Origin: Ophiosphaerella korrae
Lineage: Eukaryota > Ascomycota > Dothideomycetes > Pleosporales > Phaeosphaeriaceae
Assembly: GCA_028456385.1 (NCBI GenBank)
Contig: JALNQF010000185.1
Location: 1-64,000, forward strand
Direction: 5' to 3'
DNA length: 64,000 bases
The notes beneath the pieces were generated by a model. That model was not told the DNA's origin. It worked only from the letters and a program-made list of their open reading frames with translations, and made no database searches. Shown here piece by piece: positions 50,180 to 62,121 of the stretch; position 1 is the stretch's first letter; each line of letters starts with the position of its first letter. The translations under genes were made by a program, and so were the position numbers.

Positions 50180-50540
50180 CAACCCATATGTTGATACATC
50201 CCTTTTGTAAGGAAAAGCTTTACGATATAGCACAGGGAGGGTGGCAGGTCTAGTGAATCTCATTTGTGAAATAATGACAGGACGTTTGAATTACTTTCAG
50301 GGCATTCCTGACATCTTGAGCAGGACACGATGTGGTAGCAATATTAGTTGAACAAATAGATGGCGCGTTAGTAATCTACATATCTCATCACTTTGATCTA
50401 TAATGCAGGGCGAATACGACAGCACGTCAAATTACATTTACCCTTTTTATGAGCTAGTCCGTCTATCCCCGGCATAATTTACACCTAAAATCTTTGAATC
50501 CATAGATCCTTAGGGCTATCCCCGCTGCACCAGCGCCTAC
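50180..50540. other. Convergent 3' flank, no gene seen
   Basis: About 360 bp between the converging ABC transporter and hypothetical genes; presumably 3' UTRs. Confidence 0.6.
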
Positions 50541-51458
50541 TCATCCAACATGCACAAGCTCCACGAGGACACTCATACCAAGGCGAGTAAAGCCTTGCAT
50601 GAGGAACGTCTGCAGCTCTCGTAGGCGCTGCACCGAGTTGCCAACCTTTGTGAAGGAGGCTGTCATCTGGCAGTCGATGTACTCGATGCGCAGACGAACT
50701 AGGCGACGACAATTGAAGACACCGTCAAGCTGGTACTTCTTGACGATCTCATTGAGGCGCAACACCTTCCTCTCCTTAGAGCGAACCGGGTCGGTGACCT
50801 CCATCTCAACCATGTGCCTCTCGCTGAAACGAGAGGCCGTGATGCCTGCCGTATGCAGGGTGAAGGTCACGTGCTGCAGATTTGGCAGCGAGCCCGTCAT
50901 CTTGAAGTACGGGTTGTCAACCCAGTCATCAGCCACGCCCGAGAACCAGTACAGGCCTGGGAATTCAACCTTGGTGACGTTGAGGCGGAGAGATGGCAGT
51001 TCGCTGGAACCGAAGATCTTGGCTGCGTGGTGCAGATCTGTCGTGTTGGCCATGTTGAATGTCATCTCGCGGACAACGGGGAGCACGGTCCCGTGCCACT
51101 CGGTAGGGTCTTCGGGCTTGAAGACAATGCCGTGGAGGAATGAAGGACGGGCGGGATTTGCGTTCGTGCGCTCGCGCTCTGTGCTGATGAAGACTGTGAT
51201 GCCACCTTGAGTATCTGTGAGCGAAGGGAATCGTGGGGTTTCAGAAGAGGAAGTCATACCAGCTCCGACGAGAGCACGAATGGCAGATCCAGTCAGGTTG
51301 GTAACTGCAGTTGAAGAAGGCATCGATAGTTGTGCAGTGGAGCCACTGCGGGCACGGTCGCCATGGGCAGTAGAGAGAGATACAGGAGTGTTATCACCCT
51401 CTGCCTCATAACTGGCAGCGCAATTGAAGCCCACGACTTTGCCGTGTTCGTTGCTCAT
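50541..51458 (-). CDS. Hypothetical protein, fungal-specific
   Basis: Single-exon 305-aa protein starting at the ATG at 51458. The first ~95 residues are Ser/Thr/Ala-rich and probably disordered. The rest has repeated Leu/Val-rich strand-like blocks (LPSLRLNVTKVEFPG, LPNLQHVTFTLH, CRRLVRLRIEYID), reminiscent of the irregular leucine-rich regions of fungal F-box-type proteins, but no F-box is visible. No signal peptide or membrane segment. I do not recognise the family. It is convergent with the ABC transporter. Confidence 0.68.
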   Translation of the reverse strand: MSNEHGKVVGFNCAASYEAEGDNTPVSLSTAHGDRARSGSTAQLSMPSSTAVTNLTGSAIRALVGAGMTSSSETPRFPSLTDTQGGITVFISTERERTNANPARPSFLHGIVFKPEDPTEWHGTVLPVVREMTFNMANTTDLHHAAKIFGSSELPSLRLNVTKVEFPGLYWFSGVADDWVDNPYFKMTGSLPNLQHVTFTLHTAGITASRFSERHMVEMEVTDPVRSKERKVLRLNEIVKKYQLDGVFNCRRLVRLRIEYIDCQMTASFTKVGNSVQRLRELQTFLMQGFTRLGMSVLVELVHVG

Positions 51459-53062
51459 GGTGTTAGAGCGATAAGGTGAAGCTCCATGACGCTGATGACA
51501 CTGGTTACAGTGGATTTTAGTAATGTACGAAGTCAGAAGAGAAGTTAGTAGGATTCAGGGAGCCTAACATTTCCAGATCGTAGGGGAGAAGGATCAGTAT
51601 TGACGTTGAAATCGTCAGGATTGTGGGATCCGCCGCGGGTCGGTGTTGAGTCCATGCTTGAAGCGTTGCAGTCCAGTGTTGTAGGAGGCTCTGTAAATGA
51701 CTGGCGATACTGCGAGGGTCTCTTGACAGTTTCCGCAAAAGCTCCAGATGGCGAAAGGCGCAAGATGGTAGAACAGTGTTGGTAACATGGGAGATAGCAG
51801 GGAAACTTCCAGCGGGCAGGAAAGAAATTTTATAATTCAGCTTTTTGTTGTGCGTTTGTTTAGCGGCCTAGGTGACTGACGTTTCATCAGGAAAAAAAAA
51901 AAAAGCTCCGCCGGGCGTGAAGCCAGCGTTTGCGAGTGAAAGTAAGTGTAGGCAGTGGCCACAGAATAAAGCAAAAAGAGTACCACCACTAGGCAATTCC
52001 TTAAGATAGTCATGGAGCGTATCTCTTGAGAGCCCTGCACGCATATGTGGTGTATTCGGGGGGATCCGAACTCATTGAATCTGATTGGCAGGGTGCGTAT
52101 GAAGTATAATAGCACACTTAAAATAGAAAAATGAATAGACATCCATTGATGCTTTTACAATCATTTAACAATTTTTTACTGAAGAGCTCATGTATAGGTA
52201 CCATGTTGGGCAGGGCAGGGGCTATAATAGGAGCAAATGACTAGGCTGCACTTTTAGAAGGAAAAATGACAAAATCTGGAGAAAACAAGATTTTGGTCTG
52301 TGGATAAGAGATACCTAGTAAGAAACAAACCTGGTGAGATGTTGGGATCGGCTTTGATGTTGACCAGTATCAAGTGACATATCTTTAGGAAACTGTATCA
52401 TAAGAACGCGAACCCCTGATGAGCTTACAAGCAGGACTGGTAATCGCATCAGGAGGAACAGCATTGAAATTCATCACTGGGGGGCACTGACAAATGCTGC
52501 TCGTGAAACTGGCTTATACACGATGCTGGACGACAAGAAAATGGTCAAACTCGGATATCACAAAGAAGTAGATGTTGTCTGAACATCAACTTGAACGGGC
52601 GAGGTAGGACTTGACGAATGAAAAGATGTTGATGGATGACAGCAGGCTCGCAAGCTATACCTATTTGGGCCTACGATGCATGACGCGGCCCTCAGCCAAA
52701 CGGGTGGGAGGCACAATCAGAAGTCAGAAGAAACGGCCTCGAAAGCTAGATACGAGTCTCATCAGAGGTTGGACGTTGAATGAAAGATAAATTTAGGTTG
52801 GCGGCTGACGTAACACGCCACCCTCGGCCTTGACATTTTGAGGCGCGCCATGACCGCGACACGCTTTGAAACCCGCTTGCATGTTACAAATCCCATGGCG
52901 CGCTGAATCAAAGACCATGACACCATTGTCCTCTTTTCCCTCCCTTCACGATCATGGCTGATATGACCGCCATCGCCAATTCCCCTTCCCCGCGCACATA
53001 GACAAAGACGTTAGAATTTACCCGTTGCAGGCTGTAGGCTGTGCTGGGTGTAAGCTGCTGTC
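51459..53062. other. Intergenic region upstream of MFS gene, no gene seen
   Basis: About 1.6 kb holding promoters for the flanking divergent genes. It includes an A13-14 run near 51890-51903 on the plus strand. No conserved frame is evident. Confidence 0.6.
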
Positions 53063-54733
53063 ATGGCTTCACGACCGCCGTCCTCGCCGCGGGACTCAGT
53101 GGAAGAAGGCGCACCCCTCCTCCTGCCTCCCTCCTCCTCGACCGCGTTTGTCCGCCCGCCACTGTCGTCATCGCCACAAAAGCCATGGGTGCTCCTGGTC
53201 GTATTAGCCCTCTTCCTGCTCGCCATAGTCGATATCGGTGCTTACTTGGGTGAACCGCCACGGACGCGCATCTTTGAGGCCAATATATGTCTCTCGTATT
53301 ACCGCAACCACGACGCATCCGTCATCGACACCCATGGTACCGTTCCAGAGAAGCTGTGCAAGATCGACGCCGTGCAGCAGAAGCTGGCCATGATCTTCGG
53401 CTGGCAGGACACGTTTGATGCGCTGCCGGGTATTCTGCTGGCAGTCCCATTTGGCACCTTGGCAGATCGAGCAGGCCGCAAATGGATCTTCACTGCAAGT
53501 TTGATGGGCCTGCAGCTCAGCTCAGCATGGATTTTGGTCATCTGTAAGCTAATGGGTAAAGTCTGGCATATGCGGCATGGCTGATCGTCGACAGGCTATT
53601 TCAAGAATTTGCCGCTGCAGTTGACATGGTTATCGTCGGCTTTCTTCGTCATTGGCGGAGGACCCATCGTTGCAGTTGCATTAGGCATTACCATGATCTC
53701 CGACATTGTGCCTCCCGAAAAACGGACGACTATCTTTCTCTATCTCACTGCTTCTGTATTAGTAGCAGAAATGCTTGCCCCAATCCTGGCTGCACATCTG
53801 ATGAAGAAAGGCGACTGGCTGCCTCTGCTCCTGGCCCTTGCAATACAGCAACTTGGCGTCACCATCGCTTTCTTTTTTCCGGAGACGCTCCACCTACGAG
53901 ACTTACCGGAACCCCAGGATGAGGTTGATCAGAGCATCAAACTTATGCCCAAGGGTGGCCATTTCACGCTAAAAGCCCAGTTGCGGAACTTCCGTGTGGC
54001 CTTCAACTTCCTTCGGAGCGACTGGACACTGGGCTTAGTAGTGTTCTCTTTCATGGCAAACAGGCTGGGTAGACAGGCCTTGACACTGCTGATCCGCTAT
54101 GCTTCGAAGCGCTACGGATGGGAGATCAAAGATGCAGCCTACCTACTTTCCTTCCGCGCGGCGACCAATCTGGTAGCTGTCGCCGTTTTTCTTCCACTGC
54201 TCAACTGGTTCCTGCTCAAATACCTCCGATTACCGGCACACCGGGCTGATCTATGGATAACACGCGCCTCCATAATTCTGACCACTATTTCATTCCTTAT
54301 TTTGGGAACCGCCGTCTACCCTGCGATCCTGGTGTTTGGACTTCTCACTTACAATCTTGGTACGGGGTACAATGCAGCCATGCGTTCTGTCGCCTTACAC
54401 GTGATTGGTGGGCAAGCCAGCCCAGATGTAGGCAAGTTGATGAGCACTATTGCAATTGTAGAAAGCATTGGAGTCATGATTGCCGGGCCACTCTTGAGTC
54501 TCATGTTCCAATGGGGCATGGATCTAGGGACTGCCTGGCTCGGGTTGCCGTTCCTGGTCTGTGTTTTGGTGTTTGCAGGAATGACTGTAGTCACTTTTGC
54601 AATAAACGTCAAGGATCGTGATGTAGGCTACACTGAAGTGCAACACGAAGGCATGATTGAAGACGAGGAAGCCGAGCAGCATGGCAGGTCCTCTGCACTC
54701 GAAGAAACCCTCCCACACCGACATGTGATTTGA
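53063..54733 (+). CDS. Major facilitator superfamily transporter
   Basis: Two exons (53063-53543, 53595-54733; 51-bp intron) give 539 aa. The N-terminal ~40 residues are a cytosolic Ser/Pro-rich leader. Many hydrophobic segments consistent with a 12-helix MFS fold follow, beginning with LLVVLALFLLAIVDIGAYLG. The loop after helix 2 carries the MFS motif A-like sequence GTLADRAGRKW. A charged loop in the middle (LPEPQDEVDQSIK to LKAQLRNFRVAF) separates the two halves. The C-terminus is acidic. The substrate cannot be read from sequence; it resembles fungal MFS proteins of the drug/unknown type. It lies 3 kb beyond the ABC gene, on the same strand, with a convergent unrelated gene between, so cluster membership is uncertain. 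Confidence 0.9.
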
Positions 54734-55121
54734 AAGCTATATCGCAGTGTGTTGGACTATGCTAAGATAGCTAATTTTTGTTGTGGAATGGAAGCAAAAG
54801 CTGAATAAACCTTGGAGATTTAGAAAAAATAGCTATCATGCGTCTGCATGTTGGTGGGGCGTCTTGGCCACTCTTGCCCTCAATAGCTGGGTGAGCTGTC
54901 TCGTTATAGAAAGGAACATAGAAAAGAGCAGGAGCAATACCCGTTAGAATAGCAAGCTGTTGTCGCAACATCCACCTACCCCTTCTCTTTCATGCCTACT
55001 CTTCCATTCCATAAGTGTTTCCGTTTCATCTGTCAACGCCTCCCTTTGCCATAATTTGACACGTTGGAGCCGCCATCTTGCCGTTCCTCTTCGGTGTCAG
55101 TGGTATCATCTCGTCGACCAG
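54734..55121. other. Short intergenic region
   Basis: Promoter and 5' leader of the Ser-rich gene. The frame is open upstream to about 54960 without an ATG, so the first ATG at 55122 is taken as the start. Confidence 0.55.
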
Positions 55122-58100
55122 ATGCTTGCCCGGGCGTCAAGCGACGCTAGCACTCGACTTCATCGTTCCAAGTCAACATCCACCGTACACAGACACCCAC
55201 CTCTCATCTCAGAACCCTTTGATCCTGATGCGGCCCAGCAGCAGGCTCTAGCTGCTGCTACCACCGCCTTCTCTCGGGCACAGGCTCACGATGCGGCAGA
55301 GCGAACTTCTCAGCGCAACTCTGAGATTGCAAGGTCAAAGAGTAATGCTAGTCGAAAGTCGTTCATGTCGAAAGGCCAGGGTAGCCATTTCCCTCCGCGA
55401 GACTCAAGTTTCCGCAGTTCACAGCAGGCAATGAGTCGAGGTGCTACCAACCAGCGACAGTTCCAAGCCTCCACAACGAACCCTTTGAAATTTCCCTCAC
55501 TCTACCCTGCACCCAACATCGAAAGACCAGTATCAGCACCCAGGCCACTTTCAACACAACCTTCTGTTGCTTTCGGCGAATACTCACGCCCAGTTACACA
55601 GCCCAAGCCCGGCCGACAAAGTGCTTCGTCGTCGATCACGTCTCAACAAATTCGGAAAGCACGATCCATGTACTATGCAAGCAGCGTTCAGACCGGCTCA
55701 CCCATAGCCCGACCACCTGCACAGTATCTCACTTCGCCGCCTCTTTCAAGGGTGCCGTCTACTGCTGAGATTCTAAGTGCAACCGTACCATCCCGAGCTT
55801 CGAGAACCTCTCCACCTGTAGAGTCTCGCATACCAGTCAAGATTATGAATGATGAGACCGTCGACAAAGCGCGCGACAAATACTTAGAGAATTTCCAGCA
55901 GCGCTCCATTAAACACAAGCCCTCCTTGTTCTTGGCACCTTTTATCAAGAGACAAGACAGAGCCAAGGATAAAACCAAACGTTTCAGTGTGGGCTTTGCA
56001 TCGACATCTATAAGCAGCCAACGAACACCCCATGAATCAGAGGTTGATGTCACACTCAACGACTTCATGCCCCAAGCAGAGAAGAAGGAGAAGAGATCGT
56101 TCTCGGGTTCGCTTAAGAAAAAAATCAGGCGTGTGTTTAGACGTACATCGAAGATATCGCCAATTTTGCCGGTCCAGCAGATTGAGGCAAGCCGAAATTA
56201 TTTTGACCCTCCTCAGGTTGGCGTTAAGAGCGCTGCCATTCAGCCTACTATTCCAAGTCCAGACGAGGATGTCTTACGGCGGGCTCGCAATCGCACTCCG
56301 TTGCTTGAGGCGCGCCATCCAAGCTTTCTCCGATCTGGGTCTCGTACAAGCAGCAACACGAGTGCTAGAAGCAATCGTAGCAATAAGAGCCTGCATAGTG
56401 AAGTACACGCCATAAATCCACCTGCCTCTCGAACAACAAGTTGGAGTACTTCGTCTGCAGGAGACACCCTTGCCCAGCGAGCTCTCAAACGTCTGACCGT
56501 TATACATGAAGCAAAAGACAGCATTGGAAGCGAGGCTGATCATCTTGCCTCCATATCTATAACGAGAAAGATGCTGCCTCTTGGCGCTTTCCGCGATCCC
56601 ATGCCCATGGACGGTGTGTTAGAAGAATCTTCGGCGTCCGTTGACCCTAAACGCGTTTTCTCCGCATTAATGAGGGAAATAGAATCTTCGAAGACGAAGG
56701 AAACCGAAATAAGTTATACTAATCACAGCCCTAGTTCTGAGAGCGATGTCTTCAAATCAGACAAGACCAAGAATTTGCACTTCGGATGCAGGGAGCCGCA
56801 TTCCAGCGACAGCAAAGACTTCAACCCGAGCGTCAATGATCAAAATCCAACTTTTCGACATCCACAAAATGCCTTGGCGCAAAGCACCGGAGGTATGACT
56901 GACTTCTTCCATAAAAGGGGGCATGGTATCAGGTCTACCATTCGATCTATTACCCCTCGAGACCAGCAACTCTCGCCCTGTCCTATGCGATCAATTGTTT
57001 CAATTCCTGATAGCGATTTAGGGGCATCGTCATCTCCTTCGACAAACAATTCTTATGAAAATTGTATCAACATCAACGTTGGGTTAGTCCAAATGTTGAT
57101 ACTACTTGTTCGTGTATTTCTTACTAATCACATTTAGGTCTGTAAACCAGGGTCACTCTGCCCAGTTATTCTCACCCTCCGCTCGGCAGATCGAAAAGCG
57201 CATTAAGAAGGCGAAAGATCGTTGGAAAACACCACTAGATGATATTGAAAAACTTCACTTTCCGCGTGAGACTAACCGAATCTATGATATTGCCAACTTT
57301 TCCGAGCGAACAGTCTTATACGACAACACCCGCAGCTTCGTGGAGTTGGACACAACGTTACACACTGGCGTCCCCATTTCGTATGAATCTCCAGCTTCGC
57401 CTCCTACTCGATCGATAATGTCCCCACTGTCTCCAAGCATCTACTCGCGAAATACCGATGGTGTCAGCATCCTTCCCAACGATAGTGTTATGTCATTCGA
57501 TGACAATGACAGACTTGAAAGACATCACGATGGAGGGTCGGCAGTAATCTTGAAGAGCCAATCAGTGCGCAGCTATGTTGTTGGAACGCCTTCACCTCGT
57601 CGCCCACAATCTACGCATTCTAGCCGCGACTGGAAGGTCTGGCTGTCCAATGAAGTCTCAAACATGGAATTCACGAGTCAGGAGAATTTGACGATCCACG
57701 AACACTACACGTCGTCTCCCGAAAAGTACGTACGAAAAACCAGACGCCACTCACAAAGTGAAGGAGAAGATACAACTGAGATCTTGCGTCCATCATGCGA
57801 CACAATTACTCCACTTGCTGATGGAGGTACAAGCGTTCCTGCAGATCCGCACCTTACCAAAAGCGCCATGATTCAGACCGATGTAAACCAAGACCAGTGC
57901 TCTATAGGAAGTTCGATGGTAGTCCTCGAAAGGTCACAATCACATTCAGATACGTTTAAAGAGGCGTCTCCAAGGGATACACCACCAAATTTAGGGGATG
58001 CACAGGCGTCCAGATATGCCTCACGGTCAGGCTCGATTCCTCTCTTACCTACAAAGACCAAGCCAACCGTACCGAATCTTATTCATTCTAACTCGCAGCC

Positions 58101-58941
58101 TTTGATCGAGTCACCGATATCCGCGCGCATGAACGATCGATTTCCTTTTATAAATACCGGTCGAAAATCAAGTAGTAACAGCGCCAGATCATCGCGTATG
58201 TCCAGGTCACCACCTGACAGTATTACCTCTTCAATGAAGTCAAGGAGAGCAACGCCAAGCCCAAGGATATACTCTGACTTCTCCGCTCCACCTACCAAGA
58301 ACATAATACCGCAGCTCGCAGGTACAGCTCCAAAGAAGGCCGATTCAGGTCGGAGGAGCAAGGAGAATGCGACACCAATATCTACAAGTGATAGAAATGA
58401 CCCTAGAACATCCAAGGTGTTGCCGTCCGAGAATGTTTCACGTCCAAGATCTTTGCAGCCGCTTTCCTCTGCAACCCTGAATCGTAATGTGACAAACATA
58501 GGCCAATACACCACCAACACCTCTAATAGCAAGCACTCGAAGCACAACTCAAGCCCTGCTATTACGCCTTTACGGCCACGCATTCGTGCTATTATACAAC
58601 CCACCTCACCAGACAAACCAAGTCGGCGACCGAAGAGTGCTTTCGACTTACGTGGACCGAAAATTGCACCACCGCGCCCTGCCTCAGAGTTCAGAAGGCC
58701 TACGCTGCATATCAAACCGTCAAAAAGCTCACTAGCCTTGAATAAAGAGCCAAGCCCAGGCTCTGAAGAAAGAGCCATCGATAGCATTCTCGAGGATGAC
58801 GAGCGCAGCGGCAGCGTTACACCTGGTCAGCGTATGGCCGATCGCTTCCTACGCGAACGGAAGAGCACCGGAGGCTTGGAAACCTGCAAACACCGAGGTG
58901 GACTGAAATTGGTAAGGGAGGATACCCCGGCATTTCTTTGA
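55122..58941 (+). CDS. Large disordered Ser/Arg/Pro-rich protein, unknown function
   Basis: Two exons (55122-57082 and 57138-58941; 55-bp intron) give 1254 aa. The composition is rich in Ser, Arg, Pro and Thr with almost no long hydrophobic stretch, so most of it is probably intrinsically disordered. Two basic stretches stand out: KKKIRRVFRRTSK in the first exon and a Lys/Arg-rich helix (RQIEKRIKKAKDRW) just after the splice, followed by a more conserved-looking segment (PLDDIEKLHFPRETNRIYDI). Many RxxS and SP/TP sites suggest phosphorylation. Such proteins in Dothideomycetes are annotated only as hypothetical; a cytoskeletal or polarity role would be speculation. The continuous frame across the splice supports a real gene. 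Confidence 0.8.
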
Positions 58942-60206
58942 TTCTGATGCATCCTTGTGAAGGGGACTGCATGATGGCTAGCGATGCATGGTACTCAACA
59001 TCTGGTCCCACACTCTACAACTATTGTTTAAAATCGAGACACTTTTATGGCAGTGTATGATGGATTAGATCGAGGTTGGCGCTCGTTGGATATGGTATCG
59101 CGGTTTTGGTTGGCTACTTCGCAAAACATATGGCCGATATCATAGTGTAACTGTCTCAATGCACATTCGTATCTTCAAACTCAAGTCCCGTTGTACTGCG
59201 CATCACTCTTTCGTTGCTTAAATTTGTATGTGCATGGTCATATTCGGCGTAAGTGCTCCATCCCAACTATGTCAACGCGCTGTACGGTGCAAAAACCGCA
59301 TCGCATACGTTGCACAGCTAATCATCGCTTCGTGATTTGGGTCTGCGATTGATGAGCCTGGAAATATTCACAAATGGTAGGTGCATCCTAAGAGATCGAT
59401 CTGGATCGCATCAATAGGATAATTTACGATAATTCTTGGATGTTTTCAACTTTGTACATTGCGCAATATCTCGGAACTGTAAGCGATAACGGTCGAGATA
59501 TGGAGTAGACTGACGAAAATACTTAAAACAAGGGGCTGTCAACGTGAGTCTTGCGATCAAAGGTTGGTATGTGGTGCAACACAGGGCGCCCATGTCTTGC
59601 GGAGGAACCTGGGATGTATATATAAAGGCGTGTTTCAGTTCATCAAACGGATATTGCGCTTAGAAGCCAGAGAAGGAGGCCAAGAAACGAAACACGTGAA
59701 AACAAAGCCAGGGCATCCAACTTCAAAGCTGTAAAAATCAAAGCGTAGGCTAGTGCCGAGATGCAACAAAATAAAGTCAAAGTGTGCCTGAATGCCGAAA
59801 TCCAAAGACCAAGTATGTGGGGTACCCCACAAATCCCTATCCCTTCATGCGAACTGTTGTGCGACATATACAAGCCGTCGATCTTGCTGCCGGCAGTGCT
59901 TGTCTCAGCCGAAACACCCTTGTTGCCGGCAGTACAAGCTTCGACGATATATTTGAAGCCGGCAGCTTAGCAAGGGCTTTTAAAACAATGATGAAACGCG
60001 ACGCCCCATCTCATCACGGCAAAAGCAAATGCTGACCGGAACCAGAAAAATGGTTGATGAGAAAAGTATTCTTCTTGTTACACTACGAGTCTACCCATGC
60101 GCCTTGCCGTGTGCTCCCCAACACCATCACAATGCTGTCTAGCCTCTATCTCTACCACCCATGCGTATGCTTCGATCAAGATTTCACCAACGCCAGTGCC
60201 GCGCAC
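58942..60206. other. Intergenic region, no gene seen
   Basis: About 1.3 kb between convergent genes. It contains three copies of GCCGGCAG at 59889, 59925 and 59958 (spacing 36 and 33 bases), within a short frame with no other support. Confidence 0.55.
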
Positions 60207-62121
60207 TCAGAAGTCCCACAATGTGCCGAAGGCATGTAATCCCGCGGCGCGACAGCCCCGCATCATCTCGTCGTTGCCCTGCATGTTAGACGTGATGAAA
60301 ATGACCTCTGCGCCGAATCTAGTCCAGGTGTCTTTGAGCAGCTCCATTGTGTTGGGGCGGCCACCGCGCTTCTTGGAGTCCCAGAGGATCATGCGCTCGG
60401 GCTCGATGTGCTTGTGGATTAGGCTGGTGATTGTGGGGCCAAAGGTTCGCTCTTGATCGGAGCCGATCCAGATAAGGAACCAATCGGGGCTTTGGATACA
60501 GGTAGATAGTGCGGCGCCGATGCCTGTTCCTGTGCAGACGCGGATGCCGCGCTTGAACATGGCGGATGCGTGGCCGACGCCAGCTGTTGGATGTAAGTGA
60601 GTGGAAATGCAGGTTTTATAGATAGGCCATACCAAACTTTAGCTCTCGCGTCCACACTGTCTTGGGTGGGTTGGCAACCAAGTCCTTTGTAAAGTCGCCT
60701 TGAACACCGCAGATCATGTAGTGATGCGTTGACTTGTAGCCCTGACTGATGATTCCGAATGCATGATACTCCATGATGGAAGTGCGGCTGATCCGGCCTA
60801 AGAGGCCTTGTTGCATTCCACGCTCGAAACGGAGGACTGCAACTTTGGGAGAGGGTATCTCAACTTCAACGGGAACTTCTCGAAGGGTAACCCATGGGAT
60901 CAGAATACTAATGAGTGTCAGTATTGTTCAGTTACTTTGTAATCAGGGACTTACAAGACTGTCATGAACACGGCGAACCAGAGCTCTTGTGCACTGAGCA
61001 AGGAGTGTGCGTCAGATCGCCATTCCCCACGTTTGATGTCATATGTGTTTCCCATGACAACAAAGGCCCAGGTCATCTATTGCCAGTCAGTAAAAAGTTC
61101 TGTTGTAAGCAGGAACGATAATGTGCATACCGCAAGACCCAGCCATCCAATGAATCGATGATGCTTTTCAAACACATTATGATAGGTGCTGAGAGGAGAT
61201 TAGTCATCAGTCCCCTAAGCATAGATACTGGCTACACTGACTTTCGAATCCAAGGGAACGCGCTCAAGACGGAAATAATGATGAAAACATTCGTGATGAT
61301 ACCGCTAGCTATCACTGCTGGATGCTGAACCGCACGGTATCGAATGATGTCTACGACTTTGTACACTAGCCACCTAAATGACATGTCAGATCGGAATGCC
61401 GCAAGATCATGAATGGTCTCTTACGCTGCACCAGATAAGGCACATCCCGAGTGAATGCCTCCGACGTGTTGTAAAACCGAAGTAGCCCCGTACTTGATAC
61501 GTAATGGGGCCCACTATGAATAAGTTAACAACCGCCTATACGTAGTCGAGAAGCACTTACGCTTCGCAGGCCATAGATAGCCACGATGTACAAGAAGCGC
61601 ATCCATAATTCGTTTCTAAATAAGACCGCGCTGAGCAGATTACCTAGAACCAAGGCGCCGAGGTGATTTTCGGCGTAAGGAAACCGGCCAAGAGCGGTCA
61701 TGATAATACCAGCGCAGTTGAGTAAAATGATGAGGATGAAAAACTTTCGATAAGTATTAAGCCATAGGTCGAATAATATCCGTTTTGGGACTTTCTTTTT
61801 TTGAGGCTCTGGCTTTTTTGGAACGGTCGTTGCCAGGGCAGTGGCATTGATAGATCCTCGCCGGACTGCAGGGCTTGCTGTTGGCCATGATAAAGACAAG
61901 TCTGGTATACTGGGATTTGGTGTGATTCCTTCGTGGACCGGGGAAAGGGGTGAAAAACGCGTGATCTGCGTTTTGATACAGAGCTTCTTCTCTTGGCTCA
62001 TGTAGGTGAACGGGACAGGGGCAGTCAATTCTGCTGTATTGTCGTACATGCCCTTCTCTGCATCATCCACCGAGTCACGACCGCTGCCACGGCTAAGGTC
62101 ACTCGGTGATTGGGCTACCAT
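60207..62121 (-). CDS. tmpA: TmpA-like membrane flavoprotein (ferric-reductase-like)
   Basis: Seven exons (62121-61561, 61513-61425, 61373-61242, 61188-61131, 61076-60955, 60907-60633, 60583-60207), all in phase, give 537 aa. A soluble N-terminus is followed by several membrane segments (FFILIILLNCAGIIMTALG, a later segment with GGIHSGCALSGAAW, VFIIISVLSAFPW). A C-terminal FAD/NAD(P)-binding reductase-like part then carries GVGHASAMF, CTGTGIGAALS, WIGSDQERTFG and WDSKKRGGRPN. This layout matches the TmpA family of membrane flavoproteins; Aspergillus nidulans TmpA influences conidiation, and the related TmpL carries an extra AMP-binding domain that is absent here. It probably transfers electrons across a membrane; the acceptor is unknown. 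The ATG at 62121 is the first in frame. It is 19 kb from the NRPS start and is not necessarily linked in function. Confidence 0.78.

Noticed and set aside
59784..60035. Plus-strand frame with three Ala-Gly-Ser repeats
   Set aside because: The only feature is the triplicated GCCGGCAG octamer; there is no other coding evidence.
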